A stretch of DNA of 64,000 bases. Origin: Membranipora membranacea. Its lineage: Eukaryota > Bryozoa > Gymnolaemata > Cheilostomatida > Membraniporidae. Below, piece by piece: positions 11,805 to 22,254 of the stretch. The DNA lies in assembly GCA_914767715.1 (NCBI GenBank), contig OU612066.1, forward strand, positions 38,912,283-38,976,282, written 5' to 3'. Numbering within the stretch: position 1 is the first letter of the stretch; each line of letters starts with the position of its first letter. Position numbers and translations under genes: made by a program. A model generated the notes under the pieces. It did no database searches. It worked only from the letters and a program-made list of their open reading frames with translations, and was not told the origin of the DNA.

Positions 11805-12245
11805 CAGTGGCGTATATTAGCACTCACGGCCCACGGATATCCGTGAGTGGCTGAATAGCTCAGTGTGTAGAGCGGCTGAATAGCTCAGTGTGTAGAGCGT
11901 CTGCTTTATAATCACTGTTAATCAGATTGTTGCGGGTTCGAATCCCGTCAAGGTCAGTTTTTTTTTCAAATGGGTGCTTTATAACTGGAGCATTTTTACC
12001 GTAATCTTCTACTGCTATTGAGTTGTTTTCTGAAAGTACCCAACAGCTCAGTGAGCTATTGAAATACCTCTCTGCTTGCACTATTTTGCTACCGATATGC
12101 AAAAATTTCCGTGGTCGGAGGGCGCTTAAGCGCCCCTCCCACACCCTCCCCGCCAAGCCTACGGCGTGTGGATCGGGCTGCGCCCGATCATTATGCTCAT
12201 CTCTAAAAAGTCAGTGAGTGAAAATTTTTAGAATATACGCCCCTG
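11805..12245. mobile_element. 441-bp non-autonomous hAT-like element carrying a tRNA-like unit
   Basis: Terminal inverted repeats CAGTGGCGTATATT (left) and CAGGGGCGTATATT (right, complement) differ at one position. Both sides carry a perfect 8-bp duplication AATATAGC (11797-11804, 12246-12253). The inside holds a palindrome CACTCACGG/CCGTGAGTG, a tRNA-like sequence, and GC-rich hairpins (GGGCGCTTAAGCGCCC and ATCGGGCTGCGCCCGAT). No transposase frame. Confidence 0.88.
11849..11957 (+). repeat. tRNA-like sequence (SINE head or tRNA pseudogene) with duplicated A box
   Basis: A-box-like TAGCTCAGTGTGTAGAGC occurs twice in a 25-bp tandem duplication (11849-11873, 11874-11898). A B box GGTTCGAATCC stands near 11935. 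The acceptor stem pairs poorly (TGGCTGA against TCAAGGTCA), so it is unlikely to be a working tRNA gene. Confidence 0.7.
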
Positions 12246-12479
12246 AATATAGCAATAAAATCACAATTTTTCAGGAGCTCTAACAAAACACGGCCGCCAT
12301 TCCCGGCGCCAAAATCTGCACAGCTTTCTCAAGTAAAACAACCAAACTGGATGCCAATCATCACGACTAATGTCATAATTTGTCATAATTCACCGACCCT
12401 TGCAATCGGGACCCCAAAACAATGTAAAAATCATTGTGTATAGCCAGAGCTCAACTGTTCAAATGGTTGGTGTCCTCTA

Positions 12480-13260
12480 TTTTTGAGGATATACACTTTG
12501 TGCTATCAATATCTAAATGATGATTTTGATATTTGAGATACTATTTTGCACTTCATATGCAGCCACAATTGATCAACTTTAATAAAGCAAATGTCCGTGA
12601 TTTATGCTTCTGGGATGTGTGCTCTGGTAGCACTCCATAGTATTATGCAGCATCATTGGCAATAGAGGCTAGTGGTCTACTGTAATAATCAATTTTAGAG
12701 AATGGTAAATGCCAATATCTTTATCCTTGGGCAAACAAAAATACACTCATTTTCAGCAAAAAGCACCAAGTGGTACACTAACAATTTGCTAAGGTCCTCT
12801 TTTTGCAAATTTTTTTAAAAAGTTTATTGTGAAAATTGACACTTCCTCATATTGACATGGAATTCTTTTTGCATCATAATTGCATGCTGGCACTTCGTAC
12901 GTTGGGTGGCCCTACATCAAATAAATTGTAAAATCTTGACAAGCCTAAATGTCAAACATTTCCTCTTGAAATACCAACTTCAGAGTAATAGGTGGTGACA
13001 CATGTTATGTTAGATCATGCTTGGCTTTATTTGAGTCAAATAAAGCCAAGCTGGTTCATTATCGTTTTGAAATCATTCCAAGTCTGAGACAAACCCTACA
13101 ATTTTCTTTAAAGGAACTTCCTCATTAACAACTGACCTATTTAAGCACGACGTCTATATGAAGTTAATCAAATCATGGGAAGAACAGCTAAACTACCCAG
13201 GCTACAGACACAACTTGAATGGATATATTTTGAATGTTTGAACTTCACTTGACTGAATCT
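12480..13260 (+). repeat. upstream flank of peptide copy A, with TATA-like box and 5'UTR exon
   Basis: It is the reverse complement of 19430-20150, the flank of copy B. A TATA-like CTATTTAAGC lies at 13138-13147, at the place where copy B has CTATATAAGC. The following transcribed leader ends ACAACTTGAATGG near 13222. In copies B and C the equivalent position is followed by donor GTGAGT or GTAAGT; here it reads ATATAT, so the leader intron donor of copy A is lost or moved. Confidence 0.65.
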
Positions 13261-13744
13261 GGTCATTTGCTTAATTTTTTAATTTGTTACAATCTTTCGT
13301 ATTCATAAACTCAGACATTGTCTCATGGTTAAGGGTACAGATTGGTGACCGATGGGGCCACGATATGTTTGAAGAACAAAAACTTTGCTATTTGATATAA
13401 AGATTAGACAGGGCTCCTTATGCAGAGCTGGTGTTCTACAGGCCTCAGCGCCTGTAATCAAGAGGATATATTTCTCCCTACATATCACACTATCACTTTT
13501 TTGCACTTTAAACTCATCATCATTCCTGACAATCATATACAGTGTGTTAGTCATGTATAAGCAGTTCATGTAAATCAATTCACCATTTAAATCATGGCTG
13601 TATTACAGTACAATGTAGCTCTCATGGGATATTGAAAATTTAGAGTATAAGCTTGCAAGTGGGGAATGTTTCAGTTGAGACATTATTCGGAACAAACCCC
13701 TCCTCCTTGCTTTTTGATTTTAAAAGGTGAAGATTTTTTTTCAG

Positions 13745-14136
13745 ATGATGAAGATAATATACTACCTTACTGCGGTCTCAATGCTGGCAGCTTCAGCAAT
13801 GAGCATAGATTCATGTAGGAGTAATAGGTATGTAGATTACATGTTTCATCATTGATAATACATCTCACTGATTGGTCTAGCCTGCTGTACCCATTGCAAT
13901 TTAATGTCTAAAACCTTAAGTTTATGTGCCACCCACGTTTTGTCATTTCATCATTCTCTTTTTATAAATCTGCACCTATGGCAATCAGTATCTTAGAACT
14001 GACTGTTTTTCTAACAAAATTATGAATTGATATCAGACCATCATCTGCTCTATTTTACAGAGACTGTCCAATTCCTCGAAGCATTTGTCTCCCGGGTATA
14101 CATAGGTGTATACATTTTGGGTTCTTCGGTAAATAG
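13745..14136 (+). CDS. small secreted four-cysteine peptide, copy A (two coding exons)
   Basis: Exon 1 is 13745-13827 (acceptor TTTTTTTCAG before it, ATG ATG start, donor AG|GTATGT). Exon 2 is 14061-14136 (acceptor CTATTTTACAG, stop TAG). Both junctions split an arginine codon in the same phase as in copy B. The product is 52 residues: a signal peptide of about 20 (basic n-region, hydrophobic core, small residues before cleavage near AMS), then a mature part of about 32 with Cys24, 30, 37 and 44 (spacing 5, 6, 6) around the motif CRSNRDCP, ending GFFGK. The C-terminal Gly-Lys could be an amidation signal. I do not recognise the family; the CxSNxDCP core loosely recalls EB-type or other small disulfide modules. 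The leader-intron donor is degenerate, so expression is uncertain. Confidence 0.7.
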
Positions 14137-14309
14137 TAAACCAAGCTGATCAACACTACTGAGACAGAAATCCAGACTTTTATTTCTATACTGTGACATT
14201 ATCATTAACATTAACACACTCTTGTCTTGTGTTTCTTCTTTATTATAATGTAATAAAATGAATCAACAAGTACAACTCTTATTAGAAGTAGTCATCTTAT
14301 TGGTCTAAA
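14137..14309 (+). other. 3' region of peptide copy A
   Basis: Downstream of the stop, GATCAACACTACTGAGACAG resembles the bases after the stop in copy B (GCTGATCAACATACC), so this is 3'UTR-derived, then diverges. No poly(A) signal assigned. Confidence 0.45.
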
Positions 14310-14426
14310 TCTAAGTGCTCAGGCTGATGCAGTGCAAGTTAGTGACCTTACATTATCAAACACTGATATTGAGTGTTTGATAATACAATGCCATCAACTC
14401 ACATTGAAGCCGTCAGAGCACTTAGA
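14310..14426. mobile_element. 117-bp palindromic MITE
   Basis: The ends TCTAAGTGCT and (complement) TCTAAGTGCT are identical, and the arms pair over most of the length with centre near ATATTGAG. Flanked by CTAAA on both sides (14305-14309, 14427-14431). A related copy is at 50206-50295. Confidence 0.75.
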
Positions 14427-14738
14427 CTAAATTTTCTTATATCATTGAACCAAATAAGCTGTGAGTTTTACAGAAATAGATATATTATAGAGTTGCTTGT
14501 AACTCAAACACAGGGCTTATTATGAGTTGCTGATTGTTAACTGAGAGTTTCAGTGTGACAGAGTAGGACAACAGTAATACACAGATGATAATTATGTCTT
14601 ATACTCACGCATATCAGATATTATCATTAGCACAAAGTTTTTAAATCATAAATAAACAAATAATTCTGTTAACTGACTGTATGGAGTGTGAGTTATGTAT
14701 CCCTGTGCTCAAAATCAAATTGGAATCTACTGAAATCA
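14427..14738. repeat. fragment of the peptide-gene dispersed repeat
   Basis: The stretch 14515-14640 (CTGATTGTTAACTGAGAG, then the complement of ATAAGACATAATTATCATC) is related, in opposite orientation, to 18110-18200 and 20930-21010. No gene seen. Confidence 0.5.
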
Positions 14739-14985
14739 AATAAATTATATTACATCAACAGCTTTGAAACTTGTGAGTGAATAGACAGGTCTACCAAAAG
14801 CCATACCAGTTGAATCTGGTCCTGTCCTACCTGAATGGCCAAGGTTTAAAAAGCTTTGCGTGGTTTTTTCCTAGTTAAACCTTGGCCATTCAGGTAGGAC
14901 AGGACCAGATTCAACTGGTATGGCTTTTGGTAGACCTGTCTATTCACTCACAAGTTTCAAAGCTGTTGATGTAATATAATTTATT
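14739..14985. repeat. perfect long hairpin, 111-bp arms and 25-base loop
   Basis: 14739-14849 and 14875-14985 are exact reverse complements as far as I can check base by base, separated by 25 bases. Transcribed from either strand it would fold into a 111-bp double-stranded RNA. There is no protein-coding frame in it. Perfect arms point to recent origin or gene conversion. A cloning or assembly artefact is the alternative. Confidence 0.9.
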
Positions 14986-15590
14986 AATCAAGCAAATAAA
15001 ATAAAATGCGGAAAATGGTTTGTGCTATTAGTGGAAAAAATGTTCTGAGCAAAGATAAAAAGAAATTTATTGGCAGCTCATCAGCCCCAAATTATATGTC
15101 TAAACAATTTCCCCCCTTTCTCCCATTTCAATCTCATGTTTATTTCAAAAAGAGAAAAGAAATTCAATCCAAAAGTTGGGATCAATCTGCTGTAGATAAT
15201 TTATGGTGTTTACTGCACACTATCACTATGGAGGAAAAATTCCAAACAAATGGGATATCATGATTTTTCACTCTCCCTAGTTATATAACACATACGGTCG
15301 GATAGAGACTGAATATATTTTTTATGTGAAAATAATGAAAATATTCAGTTCAGGGTTGATTTAATGGAAACATAAATTGTGTTATCAAATATTAGGGAAT
15401 GTAGTACCCTTACAGTTTTAGTGACAAATCACCACCCCGTTAAGATTCATATATAGTTCAAGCGTTATTTTTTCAACTCTAGAAGTTGACTGCAGCCCAC
15501 AACACACTTTTTCTATGGTCAAGGACCCTTACCAGCCCTACCAGGTCCCTGACCTTAATAAGCACAGAGCATACCAGATATCACAAGAGC
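14986..15590. other. intergenic, one short open frame
   Basis: An 85-codon plus-strand frame at 15006-15263 begins just after the hairpin and is lysine-rich with no recognised domain. No splice support. Confidence 0.3.
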
Positions 15591-15593
15591 CTA

Positions 15594-15678
15594 AGGTCAC
15601 TTGACCTACACACCTGCGTGGTAAGATCAAGTCTTCATAGCCGAGCAGAGCATCTAGAGTATAGAGGTCACTTGACCT
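15594..15678. promoter_or_regulatory. two palindromes AGGTCA-CT-TGACCT, nuclear-receptor-like sites
   Basis: Perfect inverted half sites AGGTCACTTGACCT at 15594-15607 and 15665-15678, 71 bases apart. A weaker third (GTCACCTGACCT) follows near 15740. AGGTCA is the half site bound by many nuclear receptors. The surrounding bases are also partly repeated (TTTGCAGAGAAT, ATCGGCAGAGAAT), so they may be part of a decayed tandem repeat. No gene start is identified nearby. Confidence 0.4.
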
Positions 15679-15779
15679 ACCGATTTGCAGAGAATTGTTG
15701 GGTCCTAATCCTCTAGCAGTGCATACTAGAGTAAAAAATGTCACCTGACCTGCATATCGGCAGAGAATAGATGATCACA

Positions 15780-17910
15780 TCTGCCAGGCTGATGTAACAT
15801 GGAGAGTATGTATAGGAAAAGTATAGGTAACATGTGTACAACAGAAACAACCAATTGTCAGCATTCATTCAGGATATGCGAGATTCATAACCTGATTGGG
15901 GATGTGAAAGTTAAGGGGAGGAGGAAGAAATAAATCACATATGGTACGGTGAATAAGAGGCCTGATTAATGACGCTCAACGGACTGCCAAATTTTCTGTA
16001 AGACTGTATGTGAATTCATTGATCACTGTAACAGTACACAGTAGGGCAATATGTGATGAAATTCCACCACTATTTTACTCTGTGTCAGTATCTAGCTTTC
16101 ACAGCAAGCTGCTGATAAAAGATGCACGAGTGTAACAGTATTAAACTCATTAACCAATCAGATTGAAGTAGGTGATGTGAGCTTGTCAAACAAACAGCAA
16201 ATATGCATCCCTATCGCGCTACATACACTGCTATGTGCTAGTGAGGGGGATCCAATATTTTCTCCTTATATATGAACATTATATCAGTAGCAATAGATCA
16301 GCTTAGCACAATAAAATGAGAAAAGATGTTTAGTATGATAGCAATGCTCACTCACAGAATGATGATCAGAAATAAGGCGATGCCTTTCTTCAGTCATCAT
16401 AAACTGGTATAAAACTGATTTTTACCGATCATCTCACATACAGCAAGCAGTTAATCCAGAAGAAGCTATGAAGCTGCCTGCCTGCCATTCACAAATGAAG
16501 TAATGAAATGAAATGAATGACAGACAGTCATGAATAATGGACAGCGCTATAACGTGTCTCGATAAACAATTTTGATTGTTGGGAGCATTATCCCCACTGT
16601 AATGTTGTGTTAGTATAAAATACTAATACCTTACACTCTCAATTAGATTTTTCAGGTTTAGTTATTTAGCACGGTCTTATGCATATAGAAAAAGTATATT
16701 TTTGATAATATTTTTAATAAATTTCTTAGGATGATTGATCAATTTTGTCAATTGTTACTGATGGGATGGTGAACTAACGACCAATCTATCACAGCATATC
16801 ATGGCCCTGATTGTTAAACAATTTTTATCGGGGATTCGATTGTTCTGCGATGTCACATTGATAATAATTATAATCAACTAATCAGATGCAAAACTTATTT
16901 TGTTAATACTGCATGCCAATTATATATTAATTCACAAAATGATTTTCCATCAAATTTATCTATGAATGACAAAAAGGTGATGTATTTACATTAAGAGCTG
17001 TTGATATGACCTGTCATTTCAGTTGTCCTCACATGTAAAAGGTAAAGATAATTCTGATTCTTACATACAGTGCTGTTCAATCGAATGGTTTTCTTCTCAC
17101 AAACATACATGCCAAAAACTACATGTATGGTGATAAAAGGCTAATCTGCAAAGGCCTGCAGTCGTCTTCCTTAGTTGTGAAGCAAATGAAATAATATGTA
17201 TCACTAAGAAGTTCTTCTAACTCCTTGGTTTTGATGTTAGGGGAATTCGCCAATCAATGTACAACCATTCAAAGCTAAATATATGTTGAAAAATTACCAT
17301 AACCATGTGCCAGATATTGTTGACTTTATTAGCCTGTCACACAGGTTTTATAACCATTATACACAATTGACACTCGACACGATAGGCAAGTGGTGCATTG
17401 TCTGCGACATCTATACTGTTATTTACTCATTAAATTGACCCAGAAGTTAAACGTTGCCGAGTTCATCACTGCTGACTCGCAATGTTTGCAATTAGATCTA
17501 CATCCTCACCTTTAATGTAAATTTCCGCAATGCCATCAACTGTGAACTTCTTTCATAAAATGAAAAACTTTTCCTCATAAAATAACCACCTCACTAAATT
17601 AGCAAATCAATTATGTAACAGTTGAGTTAACAATTGAGTGGACTCTTGTTTGTCTTGTTCATGAAAGGAATCTCTGATATATTGGTGTTACTCAGAGTTG
17701 AGTAGGAGGGATAGGATTATCAAAAAGGTTCAGCCTCCTTATCTAACTGATAGAACAAGGACAAGAACAGCCAATGACTCTAAGTGAGTAAGTTACCCTT
17801 CTAATTTTACAGTATACCATTATACCCAGGCAACCAAGTATGTTACCATAAATAATCATATTCACTTCACAACTAAGGAAAAGCATGCTACGCTGTCCAA
17901 ATTTAGCTCA
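15780..17910. repeat. dispersed repeat R2, no gene
   Basis: About 15940-16100 and 16500-17060 match 34570-34640 and 40530-41190: GGTGAATAAGAGGC, GTACACAGTAGGGC, GGAGCATTATCCCCACTGTA, GTTGTCCTCACATGTAAAAG. Here only a single unit resembling the 26-bp satellite monomer is present (near 16530), whereas the other copy carries a long array. The remainder to 17910 shows no exon I can support. Confidence 0.6.
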
Positions 17911-17919
17911 TCAGCAAAT

Positions 17920-18458
17920 TTAAGACACTCCAGGCAGGACACTGGACAAGTTGAGGACGGTTTTTACTGACTTGCTGATTCGATAGAATTTAATTGTTCT
18001 GAGACACAATCAAATTGCAACAAATTTCAAAAACTAAATTGCATCTTATTACAGTTATTTTAATGAGAAAGCCCTTCATTTCCTTGGTTTCGGCACTCAT
18101 AAGGATATTTTACATGTGTGAGTATAAGATATAATTATCATCTGTGTATTACTACTATCTACTCCGTCACACTGAGGCTCTCATATAACAATCAGCAGCT
18201 CATAAGAAGCCCCATGTGTAAACTATGATATACAACTCAATACAACTATCTCTGTAAATCGCCCACAGCATGTATAGTTGACATTAATATGAAGTGTACT
18301 TCTACTTAAATAAAGAGTTGTCCTTGCTGTGTATGTTTATTACATTTTACAGAAAAATAATTCACAAGCATGTAAAAATGTTTTCAATTTTCATCATGAT
18401 GTCACGTACAGAAAGAAATTTCTAGGATTTTTGGCTTAGGTATGTTGATCAGCTGGGT
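17920..18458 (-). repeat. 3' flank of peptide copy B
   Basis: Same dispersed sequence as 6640-7195, 20740-21120 and 24830-25051, lying immediately downstream of the copy B stop codon on the minus strand. Confidence 0.75.
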
Positions 18459-18983
18459 TTACTTCCTACCAACTCCAACACAGCTACCCCAGACACAAAA
18501 GGGTGCATTCAATGGACAGTCGCTGTAAAATAGAGCAGAAGATGGTATGAGGCTTATTTGACAGATTACAACGCCGATGGATTATAATTATTTGCGTACC
18601 TATCTTGTTCTATCCTATTACTTTGAACTTATGTTTGAATGGGTCTTGCACAGTGGGTGACACATAGAGTATAGGATTCAGACAGTTGCTGATCCACACC
18701 GTTACCTTTATAGATAACCTGCTTTTGAATCATTTGCATGAGTTTTATACAACGGTCTACTTAGACAATGTGGTTCGTATTGGTTCGCCATTCAAAGGAA
18801 GACAATCACTTCCTCTATATCCTTACGTTGCCAAAAGGTACGATAGGCTAAACCAACAAGTGAGATGTATTATTAATGCTGAAACATGTTATCTACATAC
18901 CTGTTACTCTTACATGACTTTATGCTCATTGCTGGAGCTGCCAGCATTAGGACCACAATAAGGCAGTATATCATCTTCATCTT
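18459..18983 (-). CDS. small secreted four-cysteine peptide, copy B (two coding exons)
   Basis: Exon 1 is 18901-18983 with acceptor TTTTTTTTCAG; ATG is at 18980 and the donor is CAG|GTATGT. Exon 2 is 18459-18522 with acceptor TATTTTACAG and stop TAA. The split codon is in the same phase as copy A. The product is 47 residues: signal peptide MKMIYCLIVVLMLAAPA, then a mature part with Cys23, 29, 36 and 41 (spacing 5, 6, 4), the motif CKSNSDCP, and a tail ending VGVGRK. Gly-Arg-Lys at the very end is a classic shape for C-terminal amidation; the modification is an inference. A leader exon ends at 19444 with donor GTGAGT, and a TATA box lies at 19538-19545, so this copy looks fully equipped for expression. 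Likely roles are secreted signal, defence or venom-like peptide; the sequence does not choose among them. Confidence 0.8.
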
Positions 18984-19443
18984 CTGAAAAAAAATATTTA
19001 CCTTTTAAAATCAAAGATGTTTGCTCAAAAAGCAAGGAGGATGGGTTTGTTTCGAATGATGTCTCAACTGTAACATTTGCCTCCTGCAAGCTAATACTCA
19101 TTTTCAATATCCCATGAGAGCTACATTGTACTGTAATACAGCCATGATATAAATGGTGATTTGATATACATGAACTGCTTATATATGACTAAAACACTGT
19201 ATATGAATGTAAGGAATGAATCAATGATGAGATTAAAGTGCTAAAAAGTGATAGTGTGATATGTAGAGAGAAATATATCCTCTTGATTACAGGTGCTGAG
19301 GCGCATAAAACACTCGTAGTACTCTATTCTGGGTCTCTGTCTGCGCTTTATATCAAATAGCAAAGTTTTTGGTCTTCAAACATATCGTGGTCACATAGGT
19401 CACCAAACGACATTCAAGTGAAGTGCAAATGTTCAAAACTCAC

Positions 19444-19510
19444 CCAGTCAAGTTGTGTCTTCTGTCTATTGGATTAACTAAGCATGTAGTTTACCTGATA
19501 TTCATGTGAT
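19444..19510 (-). other. predicted 5'UTR exon of peptide copy B
   Basis: About 30 bases below the TATA box, a leader runs to ACAACTTGACTGG and a consensus donor GTGAGT after 19444. The next acceptor is the one before the coding ATG (18983). Upstream ATGs here open only very short frames. Confidence 0.5.
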
Positions 19511-19537
19511 TTGATTTGTGTCACACAGACATTGTGC

Positions 19538-19545
19538 TTATATAG
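19538..19545 (-). promoter_or_regulatory. TATA box of peptide copy B
   Basis: TATATAAG on the minus strand, aligned with TATTTAAG in copy A, a fixed distance from the conserved leader end ACAACTTGA. Confidence 0.6.
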
Positions 19546-19589
19546 GTAGGTCCTAACCTCCTAACCTCCTAACCTCTTAATGACAAAGT

Positions 19590-20160
19590 TCGTTTACAGA
19601 TAACTGCAGGGTTTGCATCAGACTTGGAATGATTCCAAAACAATAATGAGCGTGGTATCCAGACAAAAAATGGTGAAATGAGTCAAATAAAGCCAAGCTG
19701 GACCTAACATAACATGTCACAACTAATCACTCTAAAGTGATTATTTTAAGAGGAAATGTTTGACATCTAGGCTTTGGCAGGATTTTGCAATATATTTGTT
19801 ATAGCTAAGAAGTGCCAGCATGCGTTTGTGATGCGAAACAAAATCCATGTCAAAAGTGTCATTTCATACGTGAGCAGCCAATATGATGAAATGTCAATTT
19901 TTAAAGTGGACCTCTAGCTTCTATTGTCAATGATGCTGCATAGTACTATGGAATACTACCAGTGCACACATCCCAGAAGCTGGTACTTGGATCGCTGGTA
20001 GTTACAGCTGTTTGCGCTAAGTCTAGAAAATCATGGAAATTTGCTATATTATTAAAGCTGATGAATTGTTGCTGCATATGAAGTACAAAATAGTATCTCA
20101 AATATCAAAATCATCATTTAGATATTGATAGCACAAGTGTACCATATGTAATTTAATATT
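19590..20160 (-). repeat. upstream flank of peptide copy B
   Basis: It matches 12480-13110 in inverted orientation and 7290-7900 and 25375-25500 in direct orientation. Duplication of gene plus flanks explains all copies. Confidence 0.75.
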
Positions 20161-20164
20161 TCTT

Positions 20165-20390
20165 AACTGATAGTTATGTCTCTGTTCTTACTTCTCTCTG
20201 TTGACGCATATTGGGAATCATTCATCAATATGATTACAGCCGTCAATCAAATTTATTTAACCGAATTGATTATTGTTCCAATTTGATTTTCCAAAGATGT
20301 ATGAGGAGTCAAAAGAACAGAATCAGAATGCTGCGAAACTAAGGCATGATTTTATCTAGGCCTAGGCAAACTACGGTTTGTCTAGGTCAG
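20165..20390. repeat. dispersed repeat, inverted partner at 34380-34560
   Basis: Shared blocks include TTATGTCTCTGTTCTTAC, GATTACAGCCGTCAATCAAA and TTTGATTTTCCAAAGATGTA. The partner lies directly after the Ty3/gypsy coding region, so this may be an LTR or flanking fragment. Confidence 0.6.
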
Positions 20391-20739
20391 TATATTGTCA
20401 ATCACTGTAATTCCATATTTTGCTCACACTGAGTATCTGAGATAGTGTGGCTGAGCAGCTAGCATTAAATACTGTAGATATGGAGTGGCAGAGATTGACC
20501 TTCAAACTTAAGTGGAAACACAGCGATTGTAAAGGACAAGATAATGATTTGGGCTGTTCTTGAATATTGTTGTAACTTGCCCTAGATAATCATGTGTCGC
20601 TCCCTAGAGACTAGCTTACACATCAGATGTGAAAGGCTACAGCTTTATATGACTCTGAGTATTCTTGCTACCAAGTATGTTATGCATATAATTATATTCA
20701 CTTCACAACTAAGGAAAACCATGCTATTCTGTCCGAATA
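20391..20739. other. no gene recognised
   Basis: AT-rich spacer between two dispersed repeats; short open frames only. Confidence 0.35.
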
Positions 20740-21120
20740 TCCAAGACACTCCAGGCAGGATACTGGACAAGTCAAGGACGGTTTTTACTGACTTGCTGAT
20801 TTGATAGAATTTAATTGTTCCGAGAAACAATCAAATTGCAACAAATTTCAAAAACTGTATTGCATCTTATGTCAGTTACTACAATGAGAAAGTTCTTCAT
20901 TTCCTTGATTTCGGCACTCATAAGGATTTCCATGTGTGAGTATAAGATATAATTATCATCTGTGTATTACTATTATCTACTCTGTCACACTGAGGCTCTC
21001 ATATCACAATCAGTAAATCATAATGACTCCCATGTGTAAGTGAAAATCTACAACTAAGTTATATCTATCTCTGTAAGTCTCCCACAGCTTGTATAGTTCA
21101 CATAAATATAAACACATGTC
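20740..21120 (-). repeat. fragment of peptide-gene 3' flank, no coding exon
   Basis: Same family as 6640-7195, but the match ends before the coding exon, at about 21110. Confidence 0.65.
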
Positions 21121-21309
21121 TATAGAAAAACCCATAACCAGTACCTCATATCATTTTCTTCAAAAAATGTTTTGGAAAAAATAAAAGAAACGGCTCAATC
21201 ACAGTCATGTGTTCTACCACATATGTTTAGTATAAAAAAAAAATGAGCGTGAGTTTTACTTTACCCATATATCTTGAGCATACATCAATGAACATCAGTA
21301 AGCTTCAGC

Positions 21310-21400
21310 GGCTTGGGTGGCCGAGTTGCTAGTGTGCTCGATCACAGCGCAAGCTGACCAAACTCAATTCCCGGTTGTGACCAAATATTAAGCAAAGATG
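21310..21400 (+). repeat. tRNA-derived SINE-like sequence (Ser/Leu-type head)
   Basis: It has GGTGGCCGAGTTG as A box and ACTCAATTCCCGG as a degenerate B box. It is preceded by GCTTCAGCGGC, similar to the start of the copy at 24487. Confidence 0.5.
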
Positions 21401-21641
21401 TGAATAATCTAATATTTTTATATATACACAATTATATCATGCTTGTGGCGCGAGAGGCCCAGATTTTTTTTTATAACCCTATTTGGCATCTATATCATTT
21501 TCAAGAAAATGTTTTTCAAAAGTGCCATTAAAAATAACAAAAAAGAATGACTATAAAAAATGATTGAATTTACATTTTGTCAATTTTACTTCTTGGTGGT
21601 TTAACTTGTTTTGTTACCTATTTATTTACTCAAACTAAATT

Positions 21642-21925
21642 GACTCTAACGATCAGAGATACACAGACTCTAACGATCAGAGATACACAGACTCTAACGA
21701 TCAGAGATACACAGACTCTAACGATCAGAGATACACAGACTCTAACGATCAGAGATACACAGACTCTAACGATCAGAGATACACAGACTCTAACGATCAG
21801 AGATACACAGACTCTAACGATCAGAGATACACAGACTCTAACGATCAGAGATACACAGACTCTAACGATCAGAGATACACAGACTCTAACGATCAGAGAT
21901 ACACAGACTCTAACGATCAGAGATA
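21642..21925 (+). repeat. 24-bp minisatellite, about 12 copies
   Basis: Unit ACTCTAACGATCAGAGATACACAG repeats essentially without change. Because 24 is a multiple of three it leaves an open frame with an eight-residue repeat, which I treat as a by-product. The flank TTGTTTTGTTACCTATTTAT before it also precedes the 27-bp array at 22255. Confidence 0.95.
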
Positions 21926-22254
21926 AGCAGGTTAATAGTTTAGTCTAAATGTCAGTGTGAAGACAACTGACTTTTCATCTGCACAGAAGTGAAGTGGGTC
22001 CGAATTGGCTGTTTCTTTTAAAGGTCATTTCAAAATATTGCCTTGATCTAGACGACCATACTCCTGCTTCATTTGGCACCCTTATTAGATAAGTGGGTTT
22101 ATTTGGGTTTTGGCAGTATCAAAATAATGTTTAGGTTGAGGTTCATTGATGAATGGAAGGGAAAAAAATCTGCTATCCAGCCACATTACCCGAACCTGTT
22201 GTGCCTAGCTAGATCAACCTGTTTTGTTACCTATTTATTACTACTTACACCCAC

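Noticed and set aside
11849-11957. Functional tRNA gene
   Set aside because: Acceptor stem does not pair, A box is duplicated, and it sits inside a transposon; tRNA-derived repeat is more likely.
18686-18961. 91-codon plus-strand frame
   Set aside because: Antisense to exon 1 and intron of peptide copy B, whose splice sites and paralogs are better supported.
18910-19107. 65-codon minus-strand frame ending in NEHKVM
   Set aside because: Reads through the acceptor into exon 1 of peptide copy B in the wrong frame; the signal-peptide frame is conserved in three copies.
21577-21948. TLTIRDTQ-repeat protein
   Set aside because: 24-bp minisatellite with near-identical units; no coding evidence outside it.
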